Shown: piece by piece, positions 12,891 through 23,999 of the stretch
How the letters are laid out: the number at the start of each line of letters is the position of its first letter
Numbering within the stretch: position 1 is the stretch's first letter
Source of the DNA: Liolophura sinensis
Lineage: Eukaryota; Mollusca; Polyplacophora; Chitonida; Chitonidae
Assembly: GCF_032854445.1 (NCBI RefSeq)
Contig: NC_088307.1
Span: forward strand, 10,170,001 to 10,234,000
Length of the DNA: 64,000 bases
Reading direction: 5' to 3'
Notes under the pieces: model-generated
Seen by the model: the letters and a program-made list of their open reading frames with translations, nothing else
What the model was told of the DNA's origin: nothing
Databases searched by the model: none
Program-made: the position numbers and the translations under genes

Positions 12891-13111
12891 CTTTTTCCTT
12901 TAATATGAGGAAACGTTTTCCCACATATTTTCAGTAAAAACCTATTTCTTTTTCAAACCTTTAAACAGACATTTCTAACTACAGATACGAAATTAAAAAA
13001 AAAAACATGCGCTCCCCGCAAGATGTTGATGTCGTCTTGCATTCAGACCGCTTTTTAAGTGAATGGTTCATTTTAAAAAATTTAGGATGTCTAGAAATTG
13101 GACCTACGATC

Positions 13112-13142
13112 GATAGACAGACAGGCAGACAGACAGACAGAG
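13112..13142 (+). repeat. (CAGA)n microsatellite
   Basis: Short CAGACAGACAGGCAGACAGA run. Confidence 0.8.
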
Positions 13143-13149
13143 CAGCTTA

Positions 13150-14045
13150 CAGAGTTACATAAGCATTATTCTCCAAGTTGCTAACAGCGCACGTGACTTA
13201 CATAACATGAGACCTGGGTAAAAGTTAAGCCTTCACGTGACAGGTCACCGTCAAAATGCTGTTCATCATCTATAACTTAACCACTAGTTAACAGAAATAT
13301 TAATTACTTGTCAGAGTTATAATTTTCAAATTTATAATTATATTTTTTCCTACAGTGATAATTTGTACACCAACACTACGTAGCTATAATTAACGCGCCT
13401 TTTGAATCGTCCTCATGTGAAAATCAGGCGTTATTATTACGGTATCGCCATAGTCAAACTCCATTGTTGCGCTTATGGTATATATATACTTAAAATGCCA
13501 TACTGCTGTCATACATCGTGTTTCGCCTGTGCCGCGGGTCAAGCATTGCGAAGAAAGCTCCTCTGGAATTTGCGCAAGTCCACTGTGGCAACCTCGGCCC
13601 CACTGAAAGACGGCTTGTGCCTGAATGGTACGATAGCACTCTTACATAGGTATGTTCTTTTATGTACGTGAAGAATTGTTACTTCTCCCTTTGTTCATTT
13701 TTAAGAGAAAAATATAAACAATGTAAATGAAAGAAAAGGAAAAGCGGGGTAATCTCACTCTTGGATTTGGTGACATAAGTTGCTGACGACGCTCTGTTTG
13801 CCGTCTGTGCACTCGGACGTTCGTTAAAGACCACTTGTCGTCCATCGATAAGGCACACGCATGTGAGAAAGTTCGTCAGGGACTTGCCAAGGGTCAGTGG
13901 TTTACCCCCGGCACTGCAGTTTCTTCCACCCATTAAATGTATCAGTGAGAACTTTTTGATTATAAGAATAAAATAAAAGAAATCAATTTAAATTTTTGGA
14001 CATAGGGTGTATAAGGTTTATTCCAGCATCGGGCAGGACTACTAC
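13150..14045. other. Non-coding stretch, nothing recognised
   Basis: The frames at 13402-13671 (+) and 13660-13933 (-) show no motif or domain that I recognise and are probably chance. Confidence 0.4.
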
Positions 14046-14049
14046 ACAC

Positions 14050-14270
14050 AACATTTGAGAAACTCTAGGCCAGTAACGTCTATTAAATTGCAAGTAACAT
14101 CACACCATTTTTACCTAGCTTTACGTAAGCCATGGTGTTAGGGGTTTGTATTATGCATTTACACGAACAGTTAGAATGAAAGCCTATCTGAGGTAAATTG
14201 ACAAGAGGCCGTATTCAATTGACGAAAAATCACACTGTCGTCCCTGCTCTGGTTTTACTCTCTGTGGTGT
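14050..14270 (-). repeat. Rep-A copy (reverse)
   Basis: Rep-A is my name for an interspersed repeat of about 250-300 bp. In forward orientation it runs GCGACGACAGTGTGATAG, GTCACACGTAACCGGTGAAA, TACGGCCTCTTGT, AGGGTTTTATTCTAACTGTT, CATGTAAATGCTTAAATAGT, CTTAAGCAGAATTAGGTAAA, CAGACGTCACTGGTCTAGA. This copy carries those blocks in reverse complement and ends in CTGCTCTGGTTTTACTCTCT. Confidence 0.7.
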
Positions 14271-14459
14271 TAATCTTTCATATTATAAGCGTGGGGACTT
14301 CACATACGCGCATATCACCAACCATTCATTCAGTGGAATTAGTAACACAAATTTAAGTAAAATCTGTATCATTTTAACATCCTGTTGTACATGAACTTCG
14401 GTGCCAAGTCATGTATAGTCCGTGAGATATTCTTGTCATAATAATAGTCATCTTGGTGT

Positions 14460-14570
14460 AAGTGCTAAAATAGTAGCAACGTCCACCTTCCCTAGCACAA
14501 TGGCTTGAGCAGAATTAGGCCAATTATGGTTAATAGAAATTTTTTAGACGTCACTGGCTCCAGGCGTGGT
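14460..14570 (+). repeat. Rep-A fragment (forward)
   Basis: Contains TAGCACAATGGCTTGAGCAG, AATTAGGCCAAT and TTTTTTAGACGTCACTGGCT, the 3' half of Rep-A. Confidence 0.6.
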
Positions 14571-14583
14571 TAGAAAGACAGAA

Positions 14584-14755
14584 CGCTCTTTGAGAACAGA
14601 ATGGCGGTCTTGTTATCACCGTTGGGTGTTCTTTGAGAACGGACAGGTGTTAATGAAACCATCGTTGGTCGCTAATTGCGAACGGACAGGTGGTTATGTA
14701 ACCACCGTTGGTCGCTCTTTGAGAAGAAATAGGCGGTAATGTAACCACCACTGGT
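14584..14755. repeat. Tandem repeat, about 44 bp x 4
   Basis: Four diverged units with CTTTGAGAACGGACAGGTG / CACCGTTGGTCGCT words spaced 43-44 bases apart (14587, 14631, about 14674, 14717). The unit length equals that of the large satellite at 57 kb but the sequence is unrelated. Confidence 0.7.
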
Positions 14756-15333
14756 TGATTAAAAGCAACTGGACATCACACATGGATGTATATTGGCTGT
14801 TTGGTACTCTAGACCAGCAAATACTCCATGACATTGACTTATATATGGGGACAAATTAAAAAAACAAACAAACAAAAAAACAAAACAAAAAACAAGCAAA
14901 ACCAAGACAAACAAACGCAGCAAAGAGAGATGACGTAACGAGTCTGTGTTGACGTCACAAATCTCTTGATCAACCCAGCTGCTTGAGGTACAATCGTAAA
15001 ATCAAATGGCAAAACAAAACAGCCTCTTACTCGAGAACAATCGTGTATTGTGTCAGTATCAATTATTAACCGTTCTTTGGGGAAACCACTTTTCCACGTA
15101 CAACGTTTTAGCCGCTTGAGGCTATCTAAGGCGGTGTATACTTGTAAAAAGATCAATCAAAGATGTATCTCCATCTGGCATATCCTTAAGACGTTCTTGT
15201 GGAATATTTATCCATTTGAATTAATGAAGCGTTAACAATAACTAAACGTAAACTGTCTCTAACCAGCTCTAACGATTAGTATAGGATCAATATCTCATCA
15301 GTAATTAATTTGTAATATTAGTTTTTACCCACA

Positions 15334-15344
15334 TATATAAAAGG
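15334..15344 (+). promoter_or_regulatory. TATA-box candidate upstream of the first receptor locus
   Basis: TATATAAAAGG lies about 95 bases before a consensus splice donor (CAGAG|GTAAGT at 15439/15440). The implied transcription start is near 15365. It may be the promoter of the receptor at 20084, but no transcript evidence is available. Confidence 0.35.
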
Positions 15345-15365
15345 GTACATAAAAGGATGCATTTC

Positions 15366-15439
15366 GATTCTCCTTTGAACAGAATTCTGTTCTATTCCCG
15401 TCATTGAAGCTCGGCCTTCTCTGCAGCGGACTTTCAGAG
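15366..15439 (+). other. Candidate non-coding 5' exon 1
   Basis: It lies between the inferred start below the TATA box and the donor CAGAG|GTAAGT. There is no ATG-led frame of note. Proposed as the first untranslated exon of the receptor at 20084 because of strand, order and signals. Confidence 0.3.
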
Positions 15440-16332
15440 GTAAGTTTCACGTGCCTAATTTCATCTGCCTATTTAACTGTTTGTATTTTCTTTTTTTTTG
15501 TTTTTTTTTTTTTGGTTCAGTTTTAACATAATATCCCAGTTCGGGACATTGCAATATTTATAAAAGGAGAAGGACAAATGCAAATCGAAAGCTCTTAAAA
15601 ATACACAAAAACACCATATCCTGTTAATATGTTTGCCCCAAGCATCACATGACGGGGTCTTAGTTAAAAGGATTACAAAAGCGGTTTTGGACACCGATGC
15701 TGCCCTATATCAGCCTGCTTATTTGTGAAGAACACAAACATATATCAGGACTTAATCTTTTATATTTATTGTTAATAATAAATATTGTTGTTTTGTTTGA
15801 TAATTACCGATATTGGAAATTATCTTATCAACTCTTCTTATTGGTGGTAAACAAAGAAGTCATATATACTAGAAAATCATTTAAATGTTTAATCATTCAC
15901 TTCATTTTCAATCGTAGTTGGTCTTCGTTCAAGAATTGTTTCAAATTATCCATTTTAGATAAAATTGTATGAGCATGTTCCAGATTAGTTCCAAAACCCG
16001 ACGGTATACATGGCTAAGTTTTGTATATTTAACGATTTTCCCGTATTCTTAATGGTCATTGGTTTAGGTGCACTGAAGGGCTTTAAATAGTGACCAACAC
16101 GGAGAAGTTTCAATCATGCATAACTTTTGCATAGTTAGCTTGATATTCATGGGCTGAATTCGTCTGTAAAAAAAATTGTTATTTTAGTCTCAGAGTCTTT
16201 AAATTATTTTGTAATTTTTAACTTTTTTTTCGGTTAAAAATTTCGTGACATTCTTGAATGCATTTGCTCAGACGTGTACCGTGTATCCGAAATGATAGAA
16301 GATTTACAGTAGACAGTAAAATCTCAACTTAG

Positions 16333-16535
16333 TCCTGCGGTCGCTGTGGGTTCAAGCCCAGCTCATGCTGGCTTCCTCTCCGGTCGTACGTGGGGAGGTC
16401 TGCCAGCAACCTGCGGATGGTCGTTGGTTTCCCCCTGGCTCTGACCGGTTTCCTCCCACCATAATGCTGGCCGCCGTCGTATAAGTGAAATATTCTTGAG
16501 TAAGGAGTAAAACACCAGTCAAATAAATAAATAAA
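16333..16535 (+). repeat. SINE family 1, head-truncated
   Basis: Starts at the GCGGTCGCTGTGGGTTCAAG part of the body, retains the whole 3' region and ends in AAATAAATAAATAAAT. Confidence 0.85.
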
Positions 16536-16544
16536 TCAACTTAG

Positions 16545-16720
16545 TTCAGTTAGTAACTGTTCATGTAAATGCTTAAATATTGGCAGATTACACGCCCCCG
16601 CTAGGGGGCACTGCTTAAGCAGAATAAGGTAAAGAAAATGCAGTGATGTTAATTGGAATTTATCAGACGTCACTGGTCTAGACTTACACAAAATGCTGTG
16701 TTGTCATCACATTTAGCATA
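16545..16720 (+). repeat. Rep-A, 3' half (forward)
   Basis: AACTGTTCATGTAAATGCTT, GCTTAAGCAGAATAAGGTAA and CAGACGTCACTGGTCTAGAC are all present. A reverse copy follows about 150 bases later, giving a loose inverted pair. Confidence 0.75.
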
Positions 16721-16874
16721 CAATCACATTAAGCAATACAAAGGAACCACGTCTCGGGGTTGTTTAGTCCATCAGCAGAATCCTGGTTTATGTAGGTAAA
16801 CAGATAAACGCTGGCTAATTAGCTAAGAATCTAACTGGTGTAACAAATTGTCTGGCTGATCTAATAAATTGTAG

Positions 16875-17090
16875 ATAACATCACTGCAATCTTTATTTCA
16901 TCTAATTCTGCTTAAGCCATGGTGATAGGGTGCGTGTAAATTGCTACTATTTACACATTTACATGAACAATTAGAGTAAAATCCTAACAGGGGTAATTGA
17001 CACGAGACCGTACTTCACCGGTTTCATGAGACCATTTGCTCTCGATCAAGTTGTCGTCGCTGCTCCTGTTTTACTCTCTATGCTGTATGT
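16875..17090 (-). repeat. Rep-A copy (reverse)
   Basis: Contains ATTCTGCTTAAGCCATGGTG, ATTTACATGAACAATTAGAG, TTCACCGGTTTCATGAGACC and GTCGTCGCTGCTCCTGTTTT in that order. Confidence 0.75.
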
Positions 17091-17097
17091 CTTTTAC

Positions 17098-17098
<1 letters not shown>

Positions 17099-17175
<77 letters not shown>

Positions 17176-17176
17176 C
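17099..17176. repeat. (AAT)n microsatellite
   Basis: About 25 uninterrupted AAT triplets. The poly-Ile and poly-Tyr frames across it are artefacts. Confidence 0.98.
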
Positions 17177-17226
17177 TGCTTTAAAGTTACTTTTCATGAA
17201 TCCATTACCTTTAAAAAAAATTTCAG

Positions 17227-17302
17227 ATACCTTGAACCAAGGAACTGGAGAATCTAACGGCTTGCTCAGTTTAAATCTTTCCCTGAAGAGCAGCTGGAAG
17301 AG
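17227..17302 (+). other. Candidate non-coding 5' exon 2
   Basis: Bounded by an acceptor (AAAAAATTTCAG|ATACC) and a donor (GGAAGAG|GTGAGT), 76 bases. It fits between candidate exon 1 at 15.4 kb and the acceptor at 19835. Inference from splice consensus only. Confidence 0.3.
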
Positions 17303-17419
17303 GTGAGTCTCTCGAATAACATTCAGCTGTAACAACCTTCTTGTCTAAGCATCCAGGAAGCCTGGTCCCTTTACATTGTTTTTACGTGACTGGCTATGAA
17401 ATGTGATGAGAAGACGACA

Positions 17420-17935
17420 TTATGAGTAATTCTAGGCCAACGACGCCTAATAAGTTGCTAATTCTAATAAACAGAACTGCATCACTGTTTACGATGCTAG
17501 AGGATGTGTAAGTAGCAAAGCCGTAACTGAGATAAATGTGTAAGTAGCAAAGCCGTAACTGATATAAATGTATAAGTAGCAAAGCCGTAACTGAGATAAA
17601 TGTGTAAGTAGCAAAGCCGTAACTGAGATAAATGTGTAAGTAGTAAAACCGTAACTGAGATAAATGTGTAAGTAGCAAAACCGTAACTGAGATAAATGTG
17701 TAAGTAGCAAAGCCGTAACTGAGATAAATGTGTAAGTAGCAAAGCCGTAACTGAGATAAATGTGTAAGTAGCAAAGCCGTAACTGAGATAAATGTGTAAG
17801 TAGCAAAACCGTAACTGAGATAAATGTGTAAGTAGCAAAGCCGTAACTGAGATAAATGTGTAAGTAGCAAAGCCGTAACTGAGATAAATGTGTAAGCAGC
17901 CTGATTTCACCATTTTGCTACCATATTTAACTTGT
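17420..17935 (-). repeat. Rep-A copy expanded by an internal minisatellite
   Basis: The left flank (TCTAGGCCAACGACGCCTAA, then ACTGCATCACTGTTT and GATGCTAGAGGATGTGTAAG) and the right flank (CAGCCTGATTTCACCA) correspond to the two sides of a reverse Rep-A copy. The 32-bp array lies exactly where one GTGTAAATTGCTAC...CTAACTGAGGTAAAT segment would be. Confidence 0.6.
17506..17897. repeat. 32-bp minisatellite, about 12 copies
   Basis: Unit GTGTAAGTAGCAAAGCCGTA followed by ACTGAGATAAAT, repeating every 32 bases with only a few substitutions. Because 32 is not a multiple of 3 and the unit has no stop in any minus-strand frame, three overlapping minus-strand frames (up to 158 codons) stay open. They are not evidence of a gene. 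Confidence 0.97.
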
Positions 17936-17974
17936 ACGATTTTGCTCAACGCGATGTAGTACTCATAAATACAT

Positions 17975-18210
17975 GTATATTAGACACACGTAACCGGCGA
18001 AATACAGCCTCTTGTCGGTTTATCTGACTTATGGTGTTATTCTAATTGTTGATGTAAATGCCTAAATAGTAGCAAAAATGCCCCCGCCCCCCAACCATGA
18101 CTTAAGCAGGATCAGGTAAAAAAAAAAACTCTGGTGTCAATTGAAAATTAAACGTCACTGGTCTAGATTTACTCAAAATACTTTGTCGTCATCACATAAA
18201 ACAAGCAATA
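17975..18210 (+). repeat. Rep-A copy (forward)
   Basis: CACACGTAACCGGCGAAATA, CCTAAATAGTAGCAAAAATG, GACTTAAGCAGGATCAGGTA and AAACGTCACTGGTCTAGATT are all present. Confidence 0.75.
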
Positions 18211-18219
18211 ACATTAAAC

Positions 18220-19835
18220 AATATAAAGTGATAGTTTTGTTAACGACGGAAAACAGCCAAGTTAACAATCCTAATAATGATGTTCATAACAACAGGTATT
18301 CAGTCCTTCAGGACAGGAGCTCACTGGAAATGAAAGTTTTAGGACAAGCCCTATAAAGGGATACTTTTGCATGGGTCTAGGATCAGATCTAGTCTCTGCA
18401 CACTGTGCGATTTGTCGCATCCACTCGTTGTATTTGACTAGTTGAGCTTGGCTATTTCGACGGGTTCATTCGACGAATCGGACCATTCGAATGCAGCTTG
18501 TCCAATATCCTCAGGCAATACATGCGTGCCATGTAACTAGTTTTACCATAGAACGTCATGGGAAAGACATGTAAATGAAGAATATACTACACAGCTTGGA
18601 CCCGAACGTGGAAGGGTCCTCTATTAAGACATGTGCCCTTAGACCCTTCTTTTTTCAATCCGGACAGGTGCTCAACACTAAGTGTTTTTAAAGGAAGAAA
18701 TATACATTGTTTGTGATTTTTCTATTTGACTTCTTACCTTTTTACATTACTGATTTCCTTAAACTTTACTACGAAGAAATTCGCACATAAGGAAAGCATG
18801 CAAATTAAATACACACTTATGACCTAAGGACTTTATGTCTAAATGGAACCATATTTTTATAAGAACTCGAGTCGTTACATACAACGGTTTATTTCACCTC
18901 TCTGACAAACCCATAGGAACAAAGATGTAGCCATGTTGCTCTGACCGTTGTATCGAGATGGGAACAAATAAGAAATATCCCATTGCTTTCGATATTCATC
19001 TTTTACACCATTAAAGCAAGGGCCACTTTTGTCGACTATAAGAAGGCTTGATATACATAATTAAAGAGACGATTATCAATGGTATCTTCTTTCCCAGTGT
19101 ATGGTGCATTATTCTCTGATATAGAATCGACTTAAAAGGAGAAGAAAGTTTTTAAAAATGACACTATAGTCTGAAAAAAGCACTTTTTTTCTATCTGGTG
19201 GTGCCTGCTGCATAATTTTGCGATTTTTCTTAGCCATAAAGGTAAAGCCTGAAAACGGCAAAGCTGGCATAAATCGCCGAGTCTATCGCGTCCTCCATCT
19301 TTAACACCCTGTAATTTCTGCTGGGGGTGTGTTGCCTCTCAGCCAGCGACATTCGTTAAAACTGCCGGCTTCTTCGTGTAAACTCGGAGCCTTCGTCCAA
19401 CATTCTGGTTTCCCGGTCGTCAAGCGGAAAACGAGCTGTACTGTTCGCTACCTTCTGAGAAGAAGAGTTCTGCCGAACTGCACTTCGGCGGCAATTCTCC
19501 TCCTAACACAGAAGGCTTCGGGACTAATTCTTAGGCTGTTATTATAATTTATTATCTTGAGGTACATATTAGAATTTTTTATGGCATGCATCTGCGAGGA
19601 AATGCATACTCTTTTCAGTGGTATTTGATTGATATTTAAACTTTCTTCTTCTTTAAAAGAGGAACTAAACTTAATTATTTGTTCTGAATGAAGTTTAAAT
19701 GTATCCAACTGGAGAGTTGTGTACGTAGATCAAATGATTGTAGGTCTGAAAAGAAATATGCAGTATAATTTGTGAAAATCTACCTCACAGTGTCTTTAAA
19801 TGAAGTGTACATAAAATTTGTGTTTTGTCACACAG
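18220..19835 (+). other. Non-coding, probable last 5'UTR intron of the first receptor
   Basis: No motif-supported frame. It ends with a pyrimidine-leaning acceptor TTTTGTCACACAG|GTTCC at 19835/19836, which could open the receptor's coding exon. Confidence 0.3.
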
Positions 19836-20083
19836 GTTCCAAATCACATTTGAATAGGGTCCTGTCATTCAGCTCTCCTGGTTTGTGCGAATATCGTGGT
19901 CCACGGCATCAGCTTTCATGGAGCTATAGTGATCACGTACTAAATCAACAAACCGAAGACTTCAAGTATAGAGACTGCCTTCGAATTTTCACTAATGAAT
20001 TTAAGCCCATTTCACATTAATTAAGCGTACGCTATCAATATTTCAAAGACATTTTGTTTAATAACTTTGTTTTAATTGACGTA

Positions 20084-21265
20084 ATGAATGTTACCATGAA
20101 CGTTTCGGAGGCCCTAAATGGGTCTTTAGGCCTGCTCACTTCGGCAAGCCCAGTGGGAGGGGACGACTGGTCGGCCAGTGATGTGCTGGATCTCTCCAAT
20201 GACAACACCTTAGAAAATTTCATAGAGTTTCAGATCGCTAACGGAATAGATTACTATTTCTCCCCAGTCTGTTCGGCCGTCGGGATTCTTGGTAACATGT
20301 GGGCGTTCGCCATTTTACTCACGCCTTCAATGCGCAAGTCCACCACGTGCCAGTACATGGCCGCCTTGGCAATTGCTGATTCGCTCATCCTCGTTTACAA
20401 CGTCCTCTTTTTGATCCGAAAGTTCCCTGGATTGGATTTTTTCAATCCGTGGACTTGTAAGCTATTGTTTTTCGCTTTCTACTACACAATTCATTTTGAC
20501 GTAGGAGTTATGATGGCAATGACAATTGAGAAGTATCTAGCGGTGAAATTTCCCCTTCAAGCTGCCTCGTGGAAACCACGGACGAAACTCGTCATTGGCC
20601 TTATAGCTCTGGCCTGCTTAGTCCTTGATTTTCACAGCTTGATCACCCGAGGAATGGTGGTAGACCCTAACACAGGAGTCGAAGGTTGCCTTCCCACCAA
20701 CCCCGCAAACAAGTTCTTTCTCTTTCTGGTCTGGCCGTGGATTGACGCAGTCGTCTATTGCTTTATTCCACTCACCACTCTATTCGTTCTTAACATTCTC
20801 ATCATCTATACCGTAAAGAAGTCTCGCAAAATGCGACAGCAGATGATGGAAAATCCCGAGAACAGCGCGGCGACTAACAGCAGAGCCGACACAACAAAGG
20901 GCAGCAAAGAAAACCAGATCACTCGGATGTTGCTACTCGTGTCCTTCGCCTTTCTGATTTTCGTCGGACCCATGGCCATCATAATCATCGTGGAACGCCG
21001 CTTTGATCTATCCTCCACACCACACCAAGCCGCTATCTACCATCTAGCCAGAACCATCATGAATAACCTGATGTACACAAATCACAGCCTCAACTTCCTC
21101 CTCTATTGCCTGAGTGCAAAACGCTTCAGAGATGCTCTTCTAGATACGTTGTGTTTCTTTCGCAAAGGCAAAGGTAAAGGTCGCGACAATAACGTTTCGG
21201 GTCAAGCAACATGCGTCACCAAAACAACCGCGTCTGCGCCGTCAGAGAGCAACACCCACATGTAA
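20084..21265 (+). CDS. Class A (rhodopsin-like) GPCR, peptide-receptor-like, intact
   Basis: A plasma-membrane receptor of 393 residues that would couple an extracellular ligand to heterotrimeric G proteins. The first in-frame ATG is 20084 (stop upstream at 20018); the ATG at 20096 has the better context (ACCATGA). The N-terminus carries glycosylation sites (NVT, NVS, NGS). Seven hydrophobic segments are visible. Landmarks: GN in TM1 (Asn71), LAIAD in TM2 (Asp99), Cys125 at the top of TM3 and Cys202 in loop 2 as the likely disulphide, EKY (149-151) in place of DRY, a basic third loop (KKSRKMRQQ), FVGP in TM6 (Pro296) without CWxP, and NFLLY (337-341) in place of NPxxY. The tail is Lys/Arg-rich. 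NFLLY and EKY variants are common in invertebrate peptide and orphan receptors, so a neuropeptide or chemosensory role is possible but unproven. It is not closely similar to the cluster at 30-63 kb. The whole coding region is in one exon. Confidence 0.93.
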   Translation: MNVTMNVSEALNGSLGLLTSASPVGGDDWSASDVLDLSNDNTLENFIEFQIANGIDYYFSPVCSAVGILGNMWAFAILLTPSMRKSTTCQYMAALAIADSLILVYNVLFLIRKFPGLDFFNPWTCKLLFFAFYYTIHFDVGVMMAMTIEKYLAVKFPLQAASWKPRTKLVIGLIALACLVLDFHSLITRGMVVDPNTGVEGCLPTNPANKFFLFLVWPWIDAVVYCFIPLTTLFVLNILIIYTVKKSRKMRQQMMENPENSAATNSRADTTKGSKENQITRMLLLVSFAFLIFVGPMAIIIIVERRFDLSSTPHQAAIYHLARTIMNNLMYTNHSLNFLLYCLSAKRFRDALLDTLCFFRKGKGKGRDNNVSGQATCVTKTTASAPSESNTHM

Positions 21266-23560
21266 AGTGTCGGGTGGCGAGTGGTTAATGTTTGACTTTA
21301 TTGTCTCGCATGTGTAAGTCTGTCTCCTCTTGCCTGGCGTCCAGTGGAAAGTATTAGAAATTCAAATATAGCAGCAACACTTGTTGAATTCTTATCGGAT
21401 TGTTGTTTACCGCAGTTAAATTTTACAAGATTCCCTTTTTTTCTCGTAACTTTCGTCGTAAAGTACGTCGCCTTATATACAACCATAACCTGGACAACGT
21501 ACGTCATTTACGTCAAAAGTTACAAGAAAGTGGACTTTGTGAAAGTGGACCCGCCAAAAAGCATCTTAGCCAATCAGATTTGATTTTTGCATTTTTTTTC
21601 ACTGTTCTGTTATGGACCTGGTGAGCGCAAGATAACGCGAGATAACACGTGATTCCAATGTAATATCTAGTATTAACCTCTATGCTCGATGCTGTCTTAC
21701 AAAGCCGGACTAATTTACTATCTTTCCACTCGTACTTATCTCACTTAGACCATTGAAGTTCACATTAACTACTACGGTGACGTGGGTCCGTTGCATTTGT
21801 TACCATTGTAACAAAGGCAAATGGAACCATTGGGTTCTTTTGAAAGAGTTTTTCAAATGTCTATCGCGGGTCTCGAGAGAGGTATACTTATGACATTTTC
21901 CCATCAAGGTTAACGTTTTTAGCAGACACCTGGATAGGATTTGGTTGGATTTTGTTCCCAATCGAAATTTTGTCCATTGTTTCCCCACTCGTTCCACTTA
22001 CAATCGTCGTGCCTTATTGGAGGACACAGTTCACGTAGCGATAAAATTCCTCTTCAGAAATTCCGAATGATAGGACTGTCACGTGAACACGGGTCTATCT
22101 CCGTGACAACTGGTAAATAGCGCTCTATAGCGTAATCTTGCCTTACATGAATTTCACACTTCTAATAGTCATTTCCGGATACATACACTGGTTGCCTCAA
22201 GGCAATTTGCACTCCCCAAAATATATAAGTTAAAACAAAATTTCGCTTTTGTCATCAATATTGCATTTACATGACGGGACTGATGCGTGAGTCGGTGGAG
22301 TTTCCAGTTGCATAGTATGTTATTCAGACTCGTAGCAATTAATGTGGCGATATTAGGCAGTTTCTCACATGAAAAAAAAAAACACGGATCTATCACCCAC
22401 GCCCGGAGCAATTGCCTTCTCCTTTGCTATTTTACTGGAAAGACATGTGCATTCCGACCGTACGATTGGAGGACTACTGCTACTTTTCAGAGTGGCTATT
22501 TGCATACAGTGTCAACATCAGGGGATTTTGCGTCAATTAAAGACCGAAAATTGAAACATTTGTGTACTGTTCGTACAAATAGTGATCTCAAAACTTATTT
22601 GTTGCAGCAATTTTATGGCACCTGTGCTTGTAATTTTTTCAGACAATATCAGTGTCAGTTGTGGCTGCAAAAATATGACAAATGTATAAATTATTAATAT
22701 ATTAATCTCAGGTACAGGTGATTGTGCAAGGCGATTTTACAGTTTTAAATGTACATGTATATAATGTTTAAAATCTATACATTGTGAAAAAATAAATGAT
22801 CTCATACTAGTATTGTCTGATTAAGAGTTATATGAAAGATATTATACTCTCAATTTATCTTATAGAATGCCCTAGCATGTAAAGTGTACACAGCTTTCTT
22901 TTTTGGGCCGTTAAATTTCGCTTAAAAGATGGTTAATGGCGGATTAATGGCCTAAAGATTCACAAAAGGACATAGCCGTGTTAAACTTTTTTCATTCATG
23001 TTTGTATTATCAGATGATGGAGTTTTTCAAATCATTGTTGTCACAATTACGGTTTATAATTTTTTTAACTGGGGCTAGAATATAATATAGCACGCACATA
23101 CGTCTACATCCCAGGTAGGAGTACATCTACTGGAGGCTGACCCACCATGGTGTAGTTTAAGCCTTTTTGTTGTACATGTGTAACGTTGATTATTCTGTTG
23201 TGTAATTATACTTTAAGTTAACATTTGATAGTTTCTTTTACTCACCCTGTACATTCTAATACCATAAGAACTATTTGGTCACACCTTGTCATTTATTTTG
23301 AGGATGGTGTTGTATTTTTAAACGTAGAATGTGATACTCAAAAACGTCCTTGGCTCTTCAATTGAAATGTGTAACTATTAGATTAGTTTAAATTCTATGT
23401 TAAAATTGTATTTCCAAGAACTGTTTTTAGTATTTGGAAGTTAGCAGAAGTAACAAACGCCTAAAGATTCATGACAAAAGTTTATTGGTTGTTGAGTGAT
23501 ATATTAAGTTTTCAATGTTCATATGTTTCTGTTCGTTGTAAATAAATAACTTAAATGCAT
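21266..23560 (+). other. Probable 3'UTR and downstream non-coding region of the receptor
   Basis: AATAAA signals occur at about 22790 and 23541, the second followed by a genomic A run. The open frame at 22287-22697 (136 codons) has no recognisable domain and lies in this stretch. Confidence 0.35.
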
Positions 23561-23873
23561 AAAAAAAAAACACAACACGTTGTCAGCTGTCGACAAGGCA
23601 TCGACTTCGTCTAATTTGTTTACTAATGTTACTTATGTGAGTTTCCTTACGTGTTTCCCATGTGGGCCAAATACTTGAGACCCACACTGACTTGTCGAAT
23701 CTAGGCATCAGAACATACATTCGTATACTTGCCGTTAACCAAAATTTATGTTCCTGCCAAAGAATTAAGAAAGTATAAAAAATACGAACTTAAGAGAAGC
23801 TGTCAGCATTTTCCATGATGCTGGAAAGACGCGAGGAATGTTTTAGGCGAATGAATTTCTTTCTTTATTGATT

Positions 23874-23987
23874 TACTTATTTATTTGATTTGTGTTTTAC
23901 GTCGTACTGAAGAATATTTCACATACGATGGCGGCCAGTATTTTATGATGGGAGGAAACCGGGTAGAGCCCGGGGGAAACCCACGAT
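23874..23987 (-). repeat. SINE family 1, 3' portion
   Basis: Tail TTTATTTGATTTGTGTTTTA through GGAGGAAACCGGGTAGAGCC. Confidence 0.8.
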
Positions 23988-23999
23988 TAGGCCAGTGAA

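Noticed and set aside
17394-17949. Three overlapping minus-strand frames of 105-158 codons with repeated CYLHIYLSYGFATYTFIS-like text
   Set aside because: They are readings of the 32-bp minisatellite in different frames; the unit simply has no stop codon on that strand.
20054-20083. Upstream extension of the receptor from a TTG codon
   Set aside because: Nuclear genes of animals start at ATG; the first in-frame ATG is at 20084.
22287-22697. 136-codon plus-strand frame downstream of the first receptor
   Set aside because: No recognisable motif, lies in the likely 3'UTR and begins without clear context; chance is more likely.
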